A stretch of 64,000 nt of DNA. Origin: CAZODA01 sp964578485 (GTDB lineage Bacteria; Bacteroidota; Bacteroidia; Bacteroidales; Marinilabiliaceae). Position 1 is the first letter of the stretch. Every line of letters starts with the position of its first letter. Shown piece by piece: positions 8,126 through 15,214 of this stretch. A program made the translations under genes and the position numbers. Under the pieces are notes generated by a model that was given only the letters and a program-made list of their open reading frames with translations, made no database searches and was not told the origin of the DNA. Location: assembly GCA_964578485.1 (NCBI GenBank), contig CAZODA010000011.1, positions 1-64,000 of the forward strand. Reading direction: 5' to 3'.

Positions 8126-8308
8126 TTGCATGAGCAATGTTCCATAATAATAACAACCAATAAATCCCCAAGCCAATGGGCTGAAACCCTAAATGACGAG
8201 GTGTTGGCTACGGCAATCCTAGATCGATTGTTATATCACTGTGAGGTTATAAAGTTTGAAGGGAATGGTTATAGGATGGACAACAGACAAACTTTCTTAG
8301 ATAAGTAA
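8126..8308 (+). pseudogene. istB: IstB helper ATPase, C-terminal fragment
   Basis: About 60 codons beginning at the junction: SIIITTNKSPSQWAE, then DEVLATAILDRLLYHCEVIK and GNGYRMDNR. This is the characteristic end of the IS21 AAA+ protein IstB, including the sensor-I type TTN. Walker A and B motifs are lost with the deletion. Confidence 0.85.
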
Positions 8309-8439
8309 GAGAATAAAAAAACAACATAAAGAAATAGTCAATATAATGTTAAACCTGTACATCGCATATTGCCAAAAGTTGTACATGCAACATTGCCATT
8401 TTTTGTACATTGTAAGTTTGCTAATTACATTATAGCCTT

Positions 8440-8501
8440 TTATGGTGGTTTTGAGGGGTAAAGTCCCCGCCCGAACGCAAAGCCGCCGTACGTTGTAAGC
8501 C
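8440..8501 (+). repeat. attC-like site 7 (right half; left half lost to the IS21 remnant)
   Basis: CCCGAACGCAAAGCCGCC followed by GTAC and the core GTTGTAAGCC (8492-8501). This core is exactly complementary to GGCTTACAAC after the next cassette (9623-9632). A hairpin GGGGTAAAGTCCCC lies in the centre. The expected left half falls inside the IS21 element. Confidence 0.75.
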
Positions 8502-8528
8502 ATTTTAAGACCGAAAAATATTTCTTGC

Positions 8529-9074
8529 ATGAAAATAGAATACACTTTAGACAGAGTTGATTTCATAGAATACCAATTTTTTGCTGCATCGAAATCGGAA
8601 AGGATTATAAAGAGTAGAAAGAACTCAAGAATTAGACTACCAATTATTTACTTCATTTTAGGATTTTTACTTTTTTTATTTGCTGACTTAATTTTTTCAC
8701 TTATTTTTATTGGAATTGGGGTAGCATGGTACCTTCTTTATCCATACTTTATGAAAAACAGGTACATACGCCATTTTGAAAAATACATAGACGAAAATTA
8801 CCAAAATAGATTTGGAAAGCTGGTTACTTTATGCTTTGAAGAAGAGTATATTATTGCGACAGATTACTTAGGAGAAAGCAGATTGAAAATCAAGGATATA
8901 ACTGAAATGAATGAAATCAAAGATTATATTTTTTTAAAACTCTCATCTGGAGAATCACTGATTATACCTAAAAACAAAATAAATAACTTGAAAGAATTAA
9001 GCAGTTTTTTAACCAAAATTTCTTCCGATTTGAGTATCAACCATAATATTGACTTGAATTGGAAATGGAATTAA
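8529..9074 (+). CDS. YcxB-like membrane protein
   Basis: 181 residues. N-terminal soluble segment with EYTLDRVDFIEYQFFAASKS, two membrane segments (about 37-75), then a C-terminal YcxB-like domain whose pattern is a strand with FEEEYIIAT, then IKDITEMNEIKDYIFLKLSS and SLIIPKNKI. The family has no known function. It is followed after 12 bp by another small membrane protein in the same cassette, so the two probably act together. Confidence 0.7.
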   Translation: MKIEYTLDRVDFIEYQFFAASKSERIIKSRKNSRIRLPIIYFILGFLLFLFADLIFSLIFIGIGVAWYLLYPYFMKNRYIRHFEKYIDENYQNRFGKLVTLCFEEEYIIATDYLGESRLKIKDITEMNEIKDYIFLKLSSGESLIIPKNKINNLKELSSFLTKISSDLSINHNIDLNWKWN

Positions 9075-9086
9075 AAATCAAATAAA

Positions 9087-9614
9087 ATGACAATCAGAAC
9101 TTTTTGGACACTATTTTTAAAAATTCTTGGGATTTGGCTTATTTTAAGCGGGTTGACTGTTATCCCACAGTTTATAAGTGCATTCACATTTTTTGGAAAC
9201 CAGCACGATAACAACATTTTGGGAGTTATTTATGTCATCGTCATATTACTATTAACTGTAGGATTATATTTTATCGTACTGAAATTATTTGTTTTTAATT
9301 CAAACTGGATAATAGATAAGTTAAATTTAGACAAGGGATTCCCAACAGAAACGATAGATTTGAATATATCTTTACGAACAGTACTCACAATCGCAACTAT
9401 AGTGGTTGGCGGACTTATTTTCGTTGATTCTTTACCGATGTTATGCAAACAGATTTTCATATTTATTCAGCATAAAACTGTATTTAGAGAAGACCCTCAA
9501 TTTAGTTGGATAATCTTCTATTCCGTTAAGACATTTATTGGATACCTATTGATGACTAATAGCAAATATGTGATTGATTATATACACAAAAAGACAGAAA
9601 GTATTGAAAGCTAA
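9087..9614 (+). CDS. integral membrane protein, unknown function
   Basis: 175 residues with about four predicted membrane segments (roughly 10-32, 45-70, 95-120 and 140-160). No catalytic motif or family recognised. It shares a cassette with the YcxB-like gene. Cassette boundaries: GTTGTAAGCC before, GGCTTACAAC 8 bp after its stop. Confidence 0.65.
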   Translation: MTIRTFWTLFLKILGIWLILSGLTVIPQFISAFTFFGNQHDNNILGVIYVIVILLLTVGLYFIVLKLFVFNSNWIIDKLNLDKGFPTETIDLNISLRTVLTIATIVVGGLIFVDSLPMLCKQIFIFIQHKTVFREDPQFSWIIFYSVKTFIGYLLMTNSKYVIDYIHKKTESIES

Positions 9615-9622
9615 ATAAAAAC

Positions 9623-9755
9623 GGCTTACAACACGCAGTATTGTTAATTGCCGGTGTAGTGGGTATTCGAGCGTTCTCCCTCGTATCAAACTTGGTGTAA
9701 CTGGATGGGAAAGTGCTCCAAAGCCCGCCACTACTCATACACGTAAACGTTAGCG
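9623..9755 (+). repeat. attC-like site 8
   Basis: About 133 bp. Left core GGCTTACAAC (9623-9632), right core GTTAGCG (9749-9755) preceded by CCACTACTCATACACGTAAAC. From the GTATTCGAGCG segment to the right end it is almost identical to site 9, with three differences (AAA/AA, CCA/CCG, CTC/CTT). Confidence 0.85.
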
Positions 9756-9859
9756 GCAAGAGTAGATAAGCATAGCACAAGTGGCGAACTGACAAGAAAA
9801 GCAGAAAACATTTTACTGGCGAACAAGTTCAAAAACTAAAATTTTGGACTTAAATAACA

Positions 9860-9888
9860 TTGTTCGCTGACATTTATTTGTAAATTTG
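9860..9888 (+). promoter_or_regulatory. Bacteroidetes-type promoter upstream of the Fic cassette gene
   Basis: TTG at 9860-9862, an 18-base spacer, then TAAATTTG at 9881-9888, matching the TTG/TAnnTTTG consensus of the phylum's housekeeping sigma factor. It would transcribe a 29-codon frame (9926) and the Fic gene (10078). Confidence 0.5.
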
Positions 9889-9925
9889 TCAAGAGATAAT
9901 TGATAAAAAGATACCTGACAGCGCA

Positions 9926-10015
9926 ATGAGTGAACGTTTTATAAGTGCGTTAGACGAACTTTACATACGTTACGGATATCACCCACTTAAGAATAAGGCT
10001 ACTTATGTAAACTAA
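9926..10015 (+). CDS. possible 29-residue peptide upstream of the Fic gene
   Basis: ATG at 9926 gives a 29-residue frame (starts MSERFISALDELYIRYG) 38 bp after the promoter-like motif and 62 bp before the Fic gene. Nothing recognisable. It may be a leader peptide, the remnant of a small partner or antitoxin, or chance. Confidence 0.3.
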   Translation: MSERFISALDELYIRYGYHPLKNKATYVN

Positions 10016-10077
10016 TTTGAAAGACGAATTTGAATTAGCATAAAATCTACACGAGAGGCTACTTTGAAAATGAAAAT

Positions 10078-10959
10078 ATGAGTAAGGCAAAAATATCCAT
10101 ACGTTTTTTTGACGACCGCGAGGTGCGTGCCGTTTGGGACGAAGAAAACGCCAAGTGGTGGTTTTCGGTGTTGGATATTATTGCCGTGCTTACCGACCAA
10201 AACGACTACACCAAAACCCGCAACTATTGGAAATACCTTAAAGCTAAGTTGAAGAAAGAAAACAGCCAAGTGGTTAGTGCTACTACCCAGTTGAAATTCC
10301 TTGCACCGGACGGCAAAAAGCGCTTAGCAGATATGTTGGATTTTAACGGTATTATTGCATTGGGCAAAGAGTTTCCGAGTAAAAAAGCAAACCGATTTAT
10401 TGAATGGTTTACATACAGTGATGAAAGCATAGACGGAAAAAGTAAAACAAAAGCGTATGCCTTGTTTGAAAGTTCGTTCATCAACAGCATTGAAATTGGC
10501 ACAACCAAAGGCTTGCAACAAATTCACGCTTATTTGTTTGGCGGCTTGTATGATTTTGCGGGGCAAATCAGGCAAAAAAACATTTCAAAAGGCGGTTTTC
10601 AATTTGCCGTATCACACTTCTTGGGCGAAACATTAAAGCAAATAGAAGCAATGCCCGAAACTACATTTGACGAAATCGTAAATAAATATGTAGAAATGAA
10701 TATTGCGCACCCGTTTATGGAAGGCAACGGCAGAAGCACCCGAATATGGTTGGATTTGATGTTGAAAAAACACCTGAAAAAATGTGTAGATTGGAGTAAA
10801 ATAGGCAAAAGGGATTATATGAACGCAATGATGCAAAGCTCAACAAATAGTAGTGTTCTAAAAAAACTGTTGAAAAACGCTTTAACCAACAAAATCAACG
10901 ACCGCGAAATGTTTATGAAAGGAATTGACTATTCTTATTACTACGAAGAAAATGACTAA
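10078..10959 (+). CDS. Bro-N-like/Fic domain fusion protein
   Basis: 293 residues. Residues 5-120 resemble the Bro-N/DinD-type domain found in phage antirepressors (REVRAVWDEENAKWWFSVLD, LAPDGKKRLADMLD). Residues about 125-270 are a Fic domain with an intact active-site motif HPFMEGNGR at 211-219, so it should be able to transfer a nucleotide-type group, usually AMP, to a target protein. The tail GIDYSYYYEE is typical of Bacteroidota Fic proteins. Its target is unknown. I see no clear inhibitory S/TxxxE(G/N) helix or neighbouring antitoxin beyond the 29-residue frame. Confidence 0.85.
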   Translation: MSKAKISIRFFDDREVRAVWDEENAKWWFSVLDIIAVLTDQNDYTKTRNYWKYLKAKLKKENSQVVSATTQLKFLAPDGKKRLADMLDFNGIIALGKEFPSKKANRFIEWFTYSDESIDGKSKTKAYALFESSFINSIEIGTTKGLQQIHAYLFGGLYDFAGQIRQKNISKGGFQFAVSHFLGETLKQIEAMPETTFDEIVNKYVEMNIAHPFMEGNGRSTRIWLDLMLKKHLKKCVDWSKIGKRDYMNAMMQSSTNSSVLKKLLKNALTNKINDREMFMKGIDYSYYYEEND

Positions 10960-11002
10960 AATAAAAATGGTTTTGCAAAGACAGAATATCAGAAACGCCA
11001 GC

Positions 11003-11135
11003 CCATAATAACATTGTGTATAAGTAATGACTGGGTTTATAGCGTATTCGAGCGTTCTCCCTCGTATCAAACTTGGTGTAACTGGATGGGAAGTGCTCCG
11101 AAGCCCGCCACTACTTATACACGTAAACGTTAGCG
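11003..11135 (+). repeat. attC-like site 9
   Basis: About 133 bp. A perfect 11 bp inverted repeat GTGTATAAGTA (11016-11026)/TACTTATACAC (11112-11122) closes the site. Right core GTTAGCG (11129-11135). The left core CATAATAAC does not match the GTTAGCGGC before the Fic cassette, so one of the two flanks was probably exchanged. Confidence 0.82.
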
Positions 11136-11170
11136 GTAATTTAAACGAAACAAATATTAAAAATCAAATA

Positions 11171-11839
11171 ATGGCTATAAAATTATTTAATCCCGATTAT
11201 GGGTTTTCTTTAAATCAAAGATTCAGAGAAAAGCGATTTAAATTCTTCATCTCTTTATTGGAAAGAGTAAAATCGGATAAACCAATTCAAATCTTAGATG
11301 TTGGAGGCTCTGAAATATATTGGGAACGAATGAATTTCACTAACAATAAAAATATATTTGTCACTTTATTAAATTTAAAGAAGGTGCCTACCAAAAAAGA
11401 TAATTTTGTAAGTATAAAAGGAGATGCGTGCGATTTGTCTTCATTTAAAGACAAGCAATTTGATATTGTTTATTCAAACTCAGTAATTGAACACCTCTTC
11501 ACTTTTGAAAACCAAAAAAAGATGGCAACTGAAATTATGAGAGTTGGCAATGCTTATTATGTACAAACACCCAACTATTACTTTCCAATTGAACCTCATT
11601 GGTTGTTTCCTTTTTTTCAATTTTTACCATTTAAAATTAGGGTCTTTCTTACAAAGAACTTTAATTTAGGACATTATAAAAAAGCTGTAAGTGAAGAAGT
11701 TGCAATAAAGCGTGTAAATAAAGTTAAGCTTTTGACAGAAAAACAAATGAAAGAATTATTTCCAACCGGAAAAGTATATAGAGAAATCTTATTAGGACTT
11801 GTAAAATCCGTAACAATGTTTCATTTTCCGGAAAAATAA
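11171..11839 (+). CDS. class I SAM-dependent methyltransferase
   Basis: 222 residues from the ATG at 11171. A longer open frame from 11027 lies within attC site 9 and is rejected as the start. SAM-binding motif I is IQILDVGGSE (about 37-46), motif II/III GDACDL, and a post-motif stretch FDIVYSNSVIEHLF typical of Methyltransf_11 enzymes, followed by QTPNYYFPIEPHWLFPFFQF. Similar enzymes often modify lipids, glycans or small molecules; the substrate cannot be told here. It is alone in its cassette with perfectly complementary flanks (GTTAGCGGTA/TACCGCTAAC). Confidence 0.82.
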   Translation: MAIKLFNPDYGFSLNQRFREKRFKFFISLLERVKSDKPIQILDVGGSEIYWERMNFTNNKNIFVTLLNLKKVPTKKDNFVSIKGDACDLSSFKDKQFDIVYSNSVIEHLFTFENQKKMATEIMRVGNAYYVQTPNYYFPIEPHWLFPFFQFLPFKIRVFLTKNFNLGHYKKAVSEEVAIKRVNKVKLLTEKQMKELFPTGKVYREILLGLVKSVTMFHFPEK

Positions 11840-11841
11840 AC

Positions 11842-11979
11842 TACCGCTAACAGCCAGTTTTGTGTCAGGCGGGCCGAACGCTCACGTTCGACAATTTTTC
11901 GTAAATTTTAGCTTTGTCGCTCGCTCGGAATTTCCTGTTGAAAATTCCCGATCAAACACAAAGCTGTCGGCCGTTATGC
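11842..11979 (+). repeat. attC-like site 10
   Basis: About 138 bp. Left core TACCGCTAAC (11842-11851), stem CAGTTTTGTGT/ACACAAAGCTG (right arm 11956-11966), right core GTTATGC (11973-11979). Confidence 0.85.
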
Positions 11980-12050
11980 CCAAGTTAAGAAACGACAGCT
12001 ACATATTTTCAAATAATAGAATCAATAAAAAGATTTGGATTTAAATAAGA

Positions 12051-12104
12051 TGTAAAGTATGTTTGTCAAATAGAATTAAATACTTTACATTTAAAGCTGA
12101 CAAA
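12051..12104 (+). promoter_or_regulatory. nested inverted repeats, candidate operator
   Basis: TGTAAAGTAT (12051-12060) is the exact reverse complement of ATACTTTACA (12080-12089), and TTTGTCA (12062-12068) of TGACAAA (12098-12104). They lie directly before the ATG at 12106 of an operon whose second gene is an XRE regulator, suggesting autoregulation. Confidence 0.45.
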
Positions 12105-12105
12105 T

Positions 12106-12507
12106 ATGCATAACAATCATCAAGACTTGCGCTTACTGCCAGTCCATTTTAAAAAGGCTGCTTTTGGAATAATTATACTTAGTGTTTTATTCATTGCTTT
12201 GACAATTTCAAAAGTTATTCCAGTTGACAACGGTATCGTAAAGACAATTTCAAAAACTGGATTTTTAGTTTCATTACTTCTACTCGCTTTGACAAAGAAT
12301 AAAATAGAAGATGAGTTAACATCAAAAATAAGATTAAAAGCATTTGCAAGTTCATTTGTTTTCGGAGTTGTATATGTTATTGTAGAACCATTTGTAAGCC
12401 TACTTTTTAAGAATGGTTTTCTTTCAGGTAAAGGAGTAACAGAAGTATTAATTATGATGTTTCTGTTTTATTTTATGTCTTTTTATTATATGTTAAAAAA
12501 ACGGTAG
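12106..12507 (+). CDS. small membrane protein paired with an XRE regulator
   Basis: 133 residues with four predicted membrane segments (about 18-36, 46-62, 83-105, 112-130) and no recognised motif. The stop overlaps the GTG start of the regulator by one base (TAGTG), so translation is coupled. Such membrane-protein/XRE pairs are common in bacteria, but their function is mostly unknown. Confidence 0.65.
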   Translation: MHNNHQDLRLLPVHFKKAAFGIIILSVLFIALTISKVIPVDNGIVKTISKTGFLVSLLLLALTKNKIEDELTSKIRLKAFASSFVFGVVYVIVEPFVSLLFKNGFLSGKGVTEVLIMMFLFYFMSFYYMLKKR

Positions 12508-12707
12508 TGAAGAATACTATAAAAATAGAAAGAGCTATTAAAAATATGACTCAAGAATCATTAGCAATAGCAATAGGAGTTTCGAGACAAACTATTAATT
12601 CTATTGAAAATAATCGGTATATTCCATCAACAGTTCTTGCGTTGAAAATATCAAAAGTATTTGAAAAAAGCGTAAATGAAATATTTGAGTTAGAAGAAGA
12701 GGATTAA
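12507..12707 (+). CDS. XRE-family transcriptional regulator
   Basis: 66 residues, almost all helix-turn-helix: MTQESLAIAIGVSRQTINSI, then ENNRYIPSTVLALKISKVFE. It resembles the short YozG/Cro-type regulators that end in FELEEED. GTG start at 12507 overlapping the previous stop. Probably represses its own operon via the inverted repeats at 12051-12104. Confidence 0.85.
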   Translation: MKNTIKIERAIKNMTQESLAIAIGVSRQTINSIENNRYIPSTVLALKISKVFEKSVNEIFELEEED

Positions 12708-12712
12708 AGCCA

Positions 12713-12850
12713 GGGCATAACACGAGCTTTGTGTCAGTCGGGCTGAAAAGTATGATTTTGGAAGTTTATCACCTGCATCAACTTTTGTAACAGCAGATAA
12801 CAACGTCGTCCCGCCAACCGCCCGAACGCAAAGCTGGTCAGACCTTAGGC
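12713..12850 (+). repeat. attC-like site 11 (right core altered)
   Basis: Left core GGGCATAAC (12713-12721) is exactly complementary to GTTATGCCC at 11973. Stem CGAGCTTTGTGTC/CGCAAAGCTGG. The right core reads CTTAGGC (12844-12850) rather than GTTAGGC, so the G next to the crossover point is a C. The gap 12851-12946 holds nothing else recognisable. Confidence 0.8.
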
Positions 12851-12946
12851 GTCAGCAGCGATCAGCGTGGTGGAAAATGGCTGCGAAACCAGACTTTTAC
12901 GAGTGAAGGACCTTACATAATATCAACTTAATTTTTTTAAAATAAT

Positions 12947-13549
12947 ATGACTAAAATAGTTACAAAACAAAAATTGAGTAAAATTCTCTTTATTACTATT
13001 GTCCTGATAGGCTTAGGTGCTACGGTAAAGACACAAAATACATTTTTGAGTTCTGATTCAGCACAAAAAGCAGAACTGAAAATTACACCAATAATATCAA
13101 AAGCATTGGAAAGTGATATCTGTATGTTTTTAAAAAACGTACCTGATGAAATGCTTAATAACTATGGCATAAAAAATATGTCGCAGTTGTTGAATTCACA
13201 ATTAGAAAAGCCTATTCCCATGTATGTGATTGATGATCAAAATTTAAGGTTTACAGGTTTATGGCGATTGCCTGTTTTGTCGGATGATGAGTTTATCGCC
13301 TTGGCAACTGTTAAACTTGCTGATAATGACCAATATGAAATTGTAGATTTTGGTGCTGCCAAATTGGCAAAAATCATCAATGATTATGATCATAAAAACT
13401 TGATAATTGGAATTTTAAGAGTTTATAAACAAAACGCTGATTATCTTTATATTCAAAAAGAAAATAACGATATTTTTGTAAAAATGTCTGACTTAAATGG
13501 CAAAGAATATAGTTTAAGTGATATTATTAACCTTATAGAAAAAAAATAA
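12947..13549 (+). CDS. exported protein of unknown function paired with a cysteine protease
   Basis: 200 residues. An N-terminal hydrophobic segment (about 12-28) looks like a signal peptide or anchor. The body contains PIPMYVIDDQNLRFTGLWRL and EIVDFGAAKLAKII; no family recognised. It lies 4 bp before the secreted papain-like protease in the same cassette, so it may be a propeptide-like partner or inhibitor of that protease, but this is inference from position only. Confidence 0.6.
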   Translation: MTKIVTKQKLSKILFITIVLIGLGATVKTQNTFLSSDSAQKAELKITPIISKALESDICMFLKNVPDEMLNNYGIKNMSQLLNSQLEKPIPMYVIDDQNLRFTGLWRLPVLSDDEFIALATVKLADNDQYEIVDFGAAKLAKIINDYDHKNLIIGILRVYKQNADYLYIQKENNDIFVKMSDLNGKEYSLSDIINLIEKK

Positions 13550-13553
13550 TTTT

Positions 13554-14375
13554 GTGAAAAAATATATTCTATCAGCATTTTTAGGAATAACAATTACGGT
13601 AAATGCTCAAGTTTTGAATGTGCCTGAAATCACACAGGAATATGACCTATGGTGTTGGGCCGGAGTGTCGAAATGTGTGCTTGAATATTACGGTTATTCA
13701 TATTTGCAATGTGAAATAGCAGAATACACTCGTAATGTTAGTACTTGGCATAATTTTGGTTCAACCCCTTGCTGTAATGATGCTCTGCAAGGTTGCAATT
13801 ATTGGAATTATAGTTTCGGAAAAAAAGGTAGCATACAAGATATTTTGAAACATTTTGGCAATATTAATAATAATGGTACAGGTGTTCTATCCCTTGCTAA
13901 CATTCAAAACAATATTAATCAGCAGCGCCCCTTTATTATTCGTTGGAACTGGTTAGATGACAGTGGCGGACATTTTGTAGTTGGATACGGGATACAAAAC
14001 GACAATGTCTATTATATGGACCCTTGGTATGGCGAAGGTTATAAAATTTCAAGCTATGAAAATCTCAAAAATGATGGTAGGCACGAATGGACACACACTA
14101 ATGTTCTTTTGGTTTCGCCTCAAAAAACAGGAATTGCTGATATTGAAAGAGCAAGTGTAGAAATTTTTCCCAACCCTGTAAAGGATGTGTTGCAAATTAA
14201 AAACAACGAATTGAAAATTAAGCTAATAGAAATTGTTGACTTGTCAGGTAAAGTAATTTATGAGTTCAATAATTTTAGAAATCAAATCAATGTTTCGGCA
14301 TTATCACAGGGAATTTACTTTTTGAAACTTAAAACGGACAAAGAAACTGTAATGAAAAAATTTGTAAAGGAATAA
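13554..14375 (+). CDS. secreted papain-like cysteine protease with T9SS sorting domain
   Basis: 273 residues, GTG start. Signal peptide (about 1-19, ending NAQ), then a papain-like (AvrRpt2/C39-like) domain: DLWCWAGVSKC with Cys34 as probable nucleophile, GGHFVVGYG with His140, and MDPWYG with Asp156. Extra cysteine pairs (TPCCND, QGCNYW) suggest disulphides in an exported enzyme. The last 75 residues are a type IX secretion C-terminal domain (EIFPNPVKDVLQI, VDLSGKVIYEF, LSQGIYFLKLKTD). The product should cross the outer membrane by the host T9SS and end on the surface or outside. Confidence 0.82.
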   Translation: MKKYILSAFLGITITVNAQVLNVPEITQEYDLWCWAGVSKCVLEYYGYSYLQCEIAEYTRNVSTWHNFGSTPCCNDALQGCNYWNYSFGKKGSIQDILKHFGNINNNGTGVLSLANIQNNINQQRPFIIRWNWLDDSGGHFVVGYGIQNDNVYYMDPWYGEGYKISSYENLKNDGRHEWTHTNVLLVSPQKTGIADIERASVEIFPNPVKDVLQIKNNELKIKLIEIVDLSGKVIYEFNNFRNQINVSALSQGIYFLKLKTDKETVMKKFVKE

Positions 14376-14380
14376 CAAAA

Positions 14381-14500
14381 AAATACGCAACAAACTATCC
14401 GCCTTCAATCATCTGTATTATAATGCAACAACACTCATTTTAACTTTTATAAAACATCTTGTCATTTTTTTATATTATTCCGTATATTTAAGTGTTAGGC
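14381..14500 (+). repeat. three-copy dispersed repeat, copy 3
   Basis: Starts AAATACGCAACAAACTATCC and ends at the core GTTAGGC (14494-14500); about 110 bp match copy 1 (3661-3770) with a handful of differences. It occupies the place of the attC between the protease and DarTG cassettes. The rest of the gap to 14577 is AT-rich with a TAAATTTG (14542-14549) that could be a weak -7 box. Confidence 0.75.
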
Positions 14501-14577
14501 GGTCATGCTACGGGAACGACAGAAAATAAACAAAAAAGAATTAAATTTGATAAATAGAATGATACAGACAAACCAAC

Positions 14578-15213
14578 ATGATTAACCGACAAAGAACATA
14601 TTGTTATCGCATTACACACATCAGCAACTTATTTCATTTGTTGCAAAATGGTATCGTTAATAAACATCATCCGGATGCTAACAACGAATATATTGATATT
14701 GGCAACCCTCAAATAATTGATGTTAGGAGTAAAATGCCTGTAAAAATAGCCAATTATGGTAATATTGGCGATTATGTCCCATTTTATTTTACACCAAAAT
14801 CTATGATGCTTTTCAACATAATTACTGGTCATCGGCATCCAATAGTTCCAAGAAGAAACCGAAGTGAAATACTGGTTATCCGTTGTTTAATTTCAAATTT
14901 AGTTAAATTACGACAATGGTTCTTTACCGATGGTCAAGCAAATGATATGGCAAGCAACCATTATAATGATATGACAAACTTAGGTCAAATTGATTGGGGA
15001 AATATTCAAAACAGTGATTTTTCAAAAAGTGATGGTGACTATGACCGACCAAGAAGGTATCAAGCAGAGTTCTTGGTTCATAGACATGTGCCGTTGACGT
15101 GTGTGGAATCGCTAAATGTGTATAACGACCAAGCAGCAAACATTGTAACGAATGTTCTATATCAAAATAATATTAACTTGGCTGTAAATATTCAGCCGCA
15201 ATATTTCTTTTAG
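14578..15213 (+). CDS. darT: DarT-like DNA ADP-ribosyltransferase toxin
   Basis: 211 residues, the usual DarT length. Features of the family: an N-terminal YRITHISNLFHLLQNGI (NAD-binding start), VPFYFTPKSMMLFNI in the centre, the Asp/Tyr-rich loop region, and YQAEFLV with Glu164 as the expected catalytic residue. DarT enzymes use NAD+ to ADP-ribosylate a base in single-stranded DNA and block replication. The cognate macrodomain antitoxin starts 1 bp after the stop. All visible key positions look intact. Confidence 0.85.
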   Translation: MINRQRTYCYRITHISNLFHLLQNGIVNKHHPDANNEYIDIGNPQIIDVRSKMPVKIANYGNIGDYVPFYFTPKSMMLFNIITGHRHPIVPRRNRSEILVIRCLISNLVKLRQWFFTDGQANDMASNHYNDMTNLGQIDWGNIQNSDFSKSDGDYDRPRRYQAEFLVHRHVPLTCVESLNVYNDQAANIVTNVLYQNNINLAVNIQPQYFF

Positions 15214-15214
15214 A

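Larger units (their letters stand above)
7837..8409 (+). mobile_element. internally deleted IS21-family element
   Basis: 573 bp. The ends carry IS21-style multiple terminal repeats: 7837-7866 is the exact reverse complement of 8356-8385 (30 bp, starting TGTACAACTTTTGG), each joined to a second related 24 bp unit with TGTACA borders. Inside are only the first 55 codons of istA and the last 60 or so codons of istB, so about 2 kb is missing. No clear target duplication is visible (ACTTCGCA on the left, TTGTAAGT on the right). It could move only with help from a full-length relative. It replaces the left half of an attC. Confidence 0.85.

Noticed and set aside
7837..8409. Recent insertion with target duplication
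   Set aside because: No 4-8 bp direct repeat flanks the IS21-type ends, so the original insertion cannot be confirmed from the flanks.
11027..11170. N-terminal extension of the methyltransferase (48 codons)
   Set aside because: It lies inside attC-like site 9 and is nearly the same as non-coding sequence in site 8. The ATG at 11171 gives a normal methyltransferase start.
11862..12044. Open frame within attC site 10
   Set aside because: Same reason: it covers the recombination site, has no recognisable protein and runs against the structure of the spacer.
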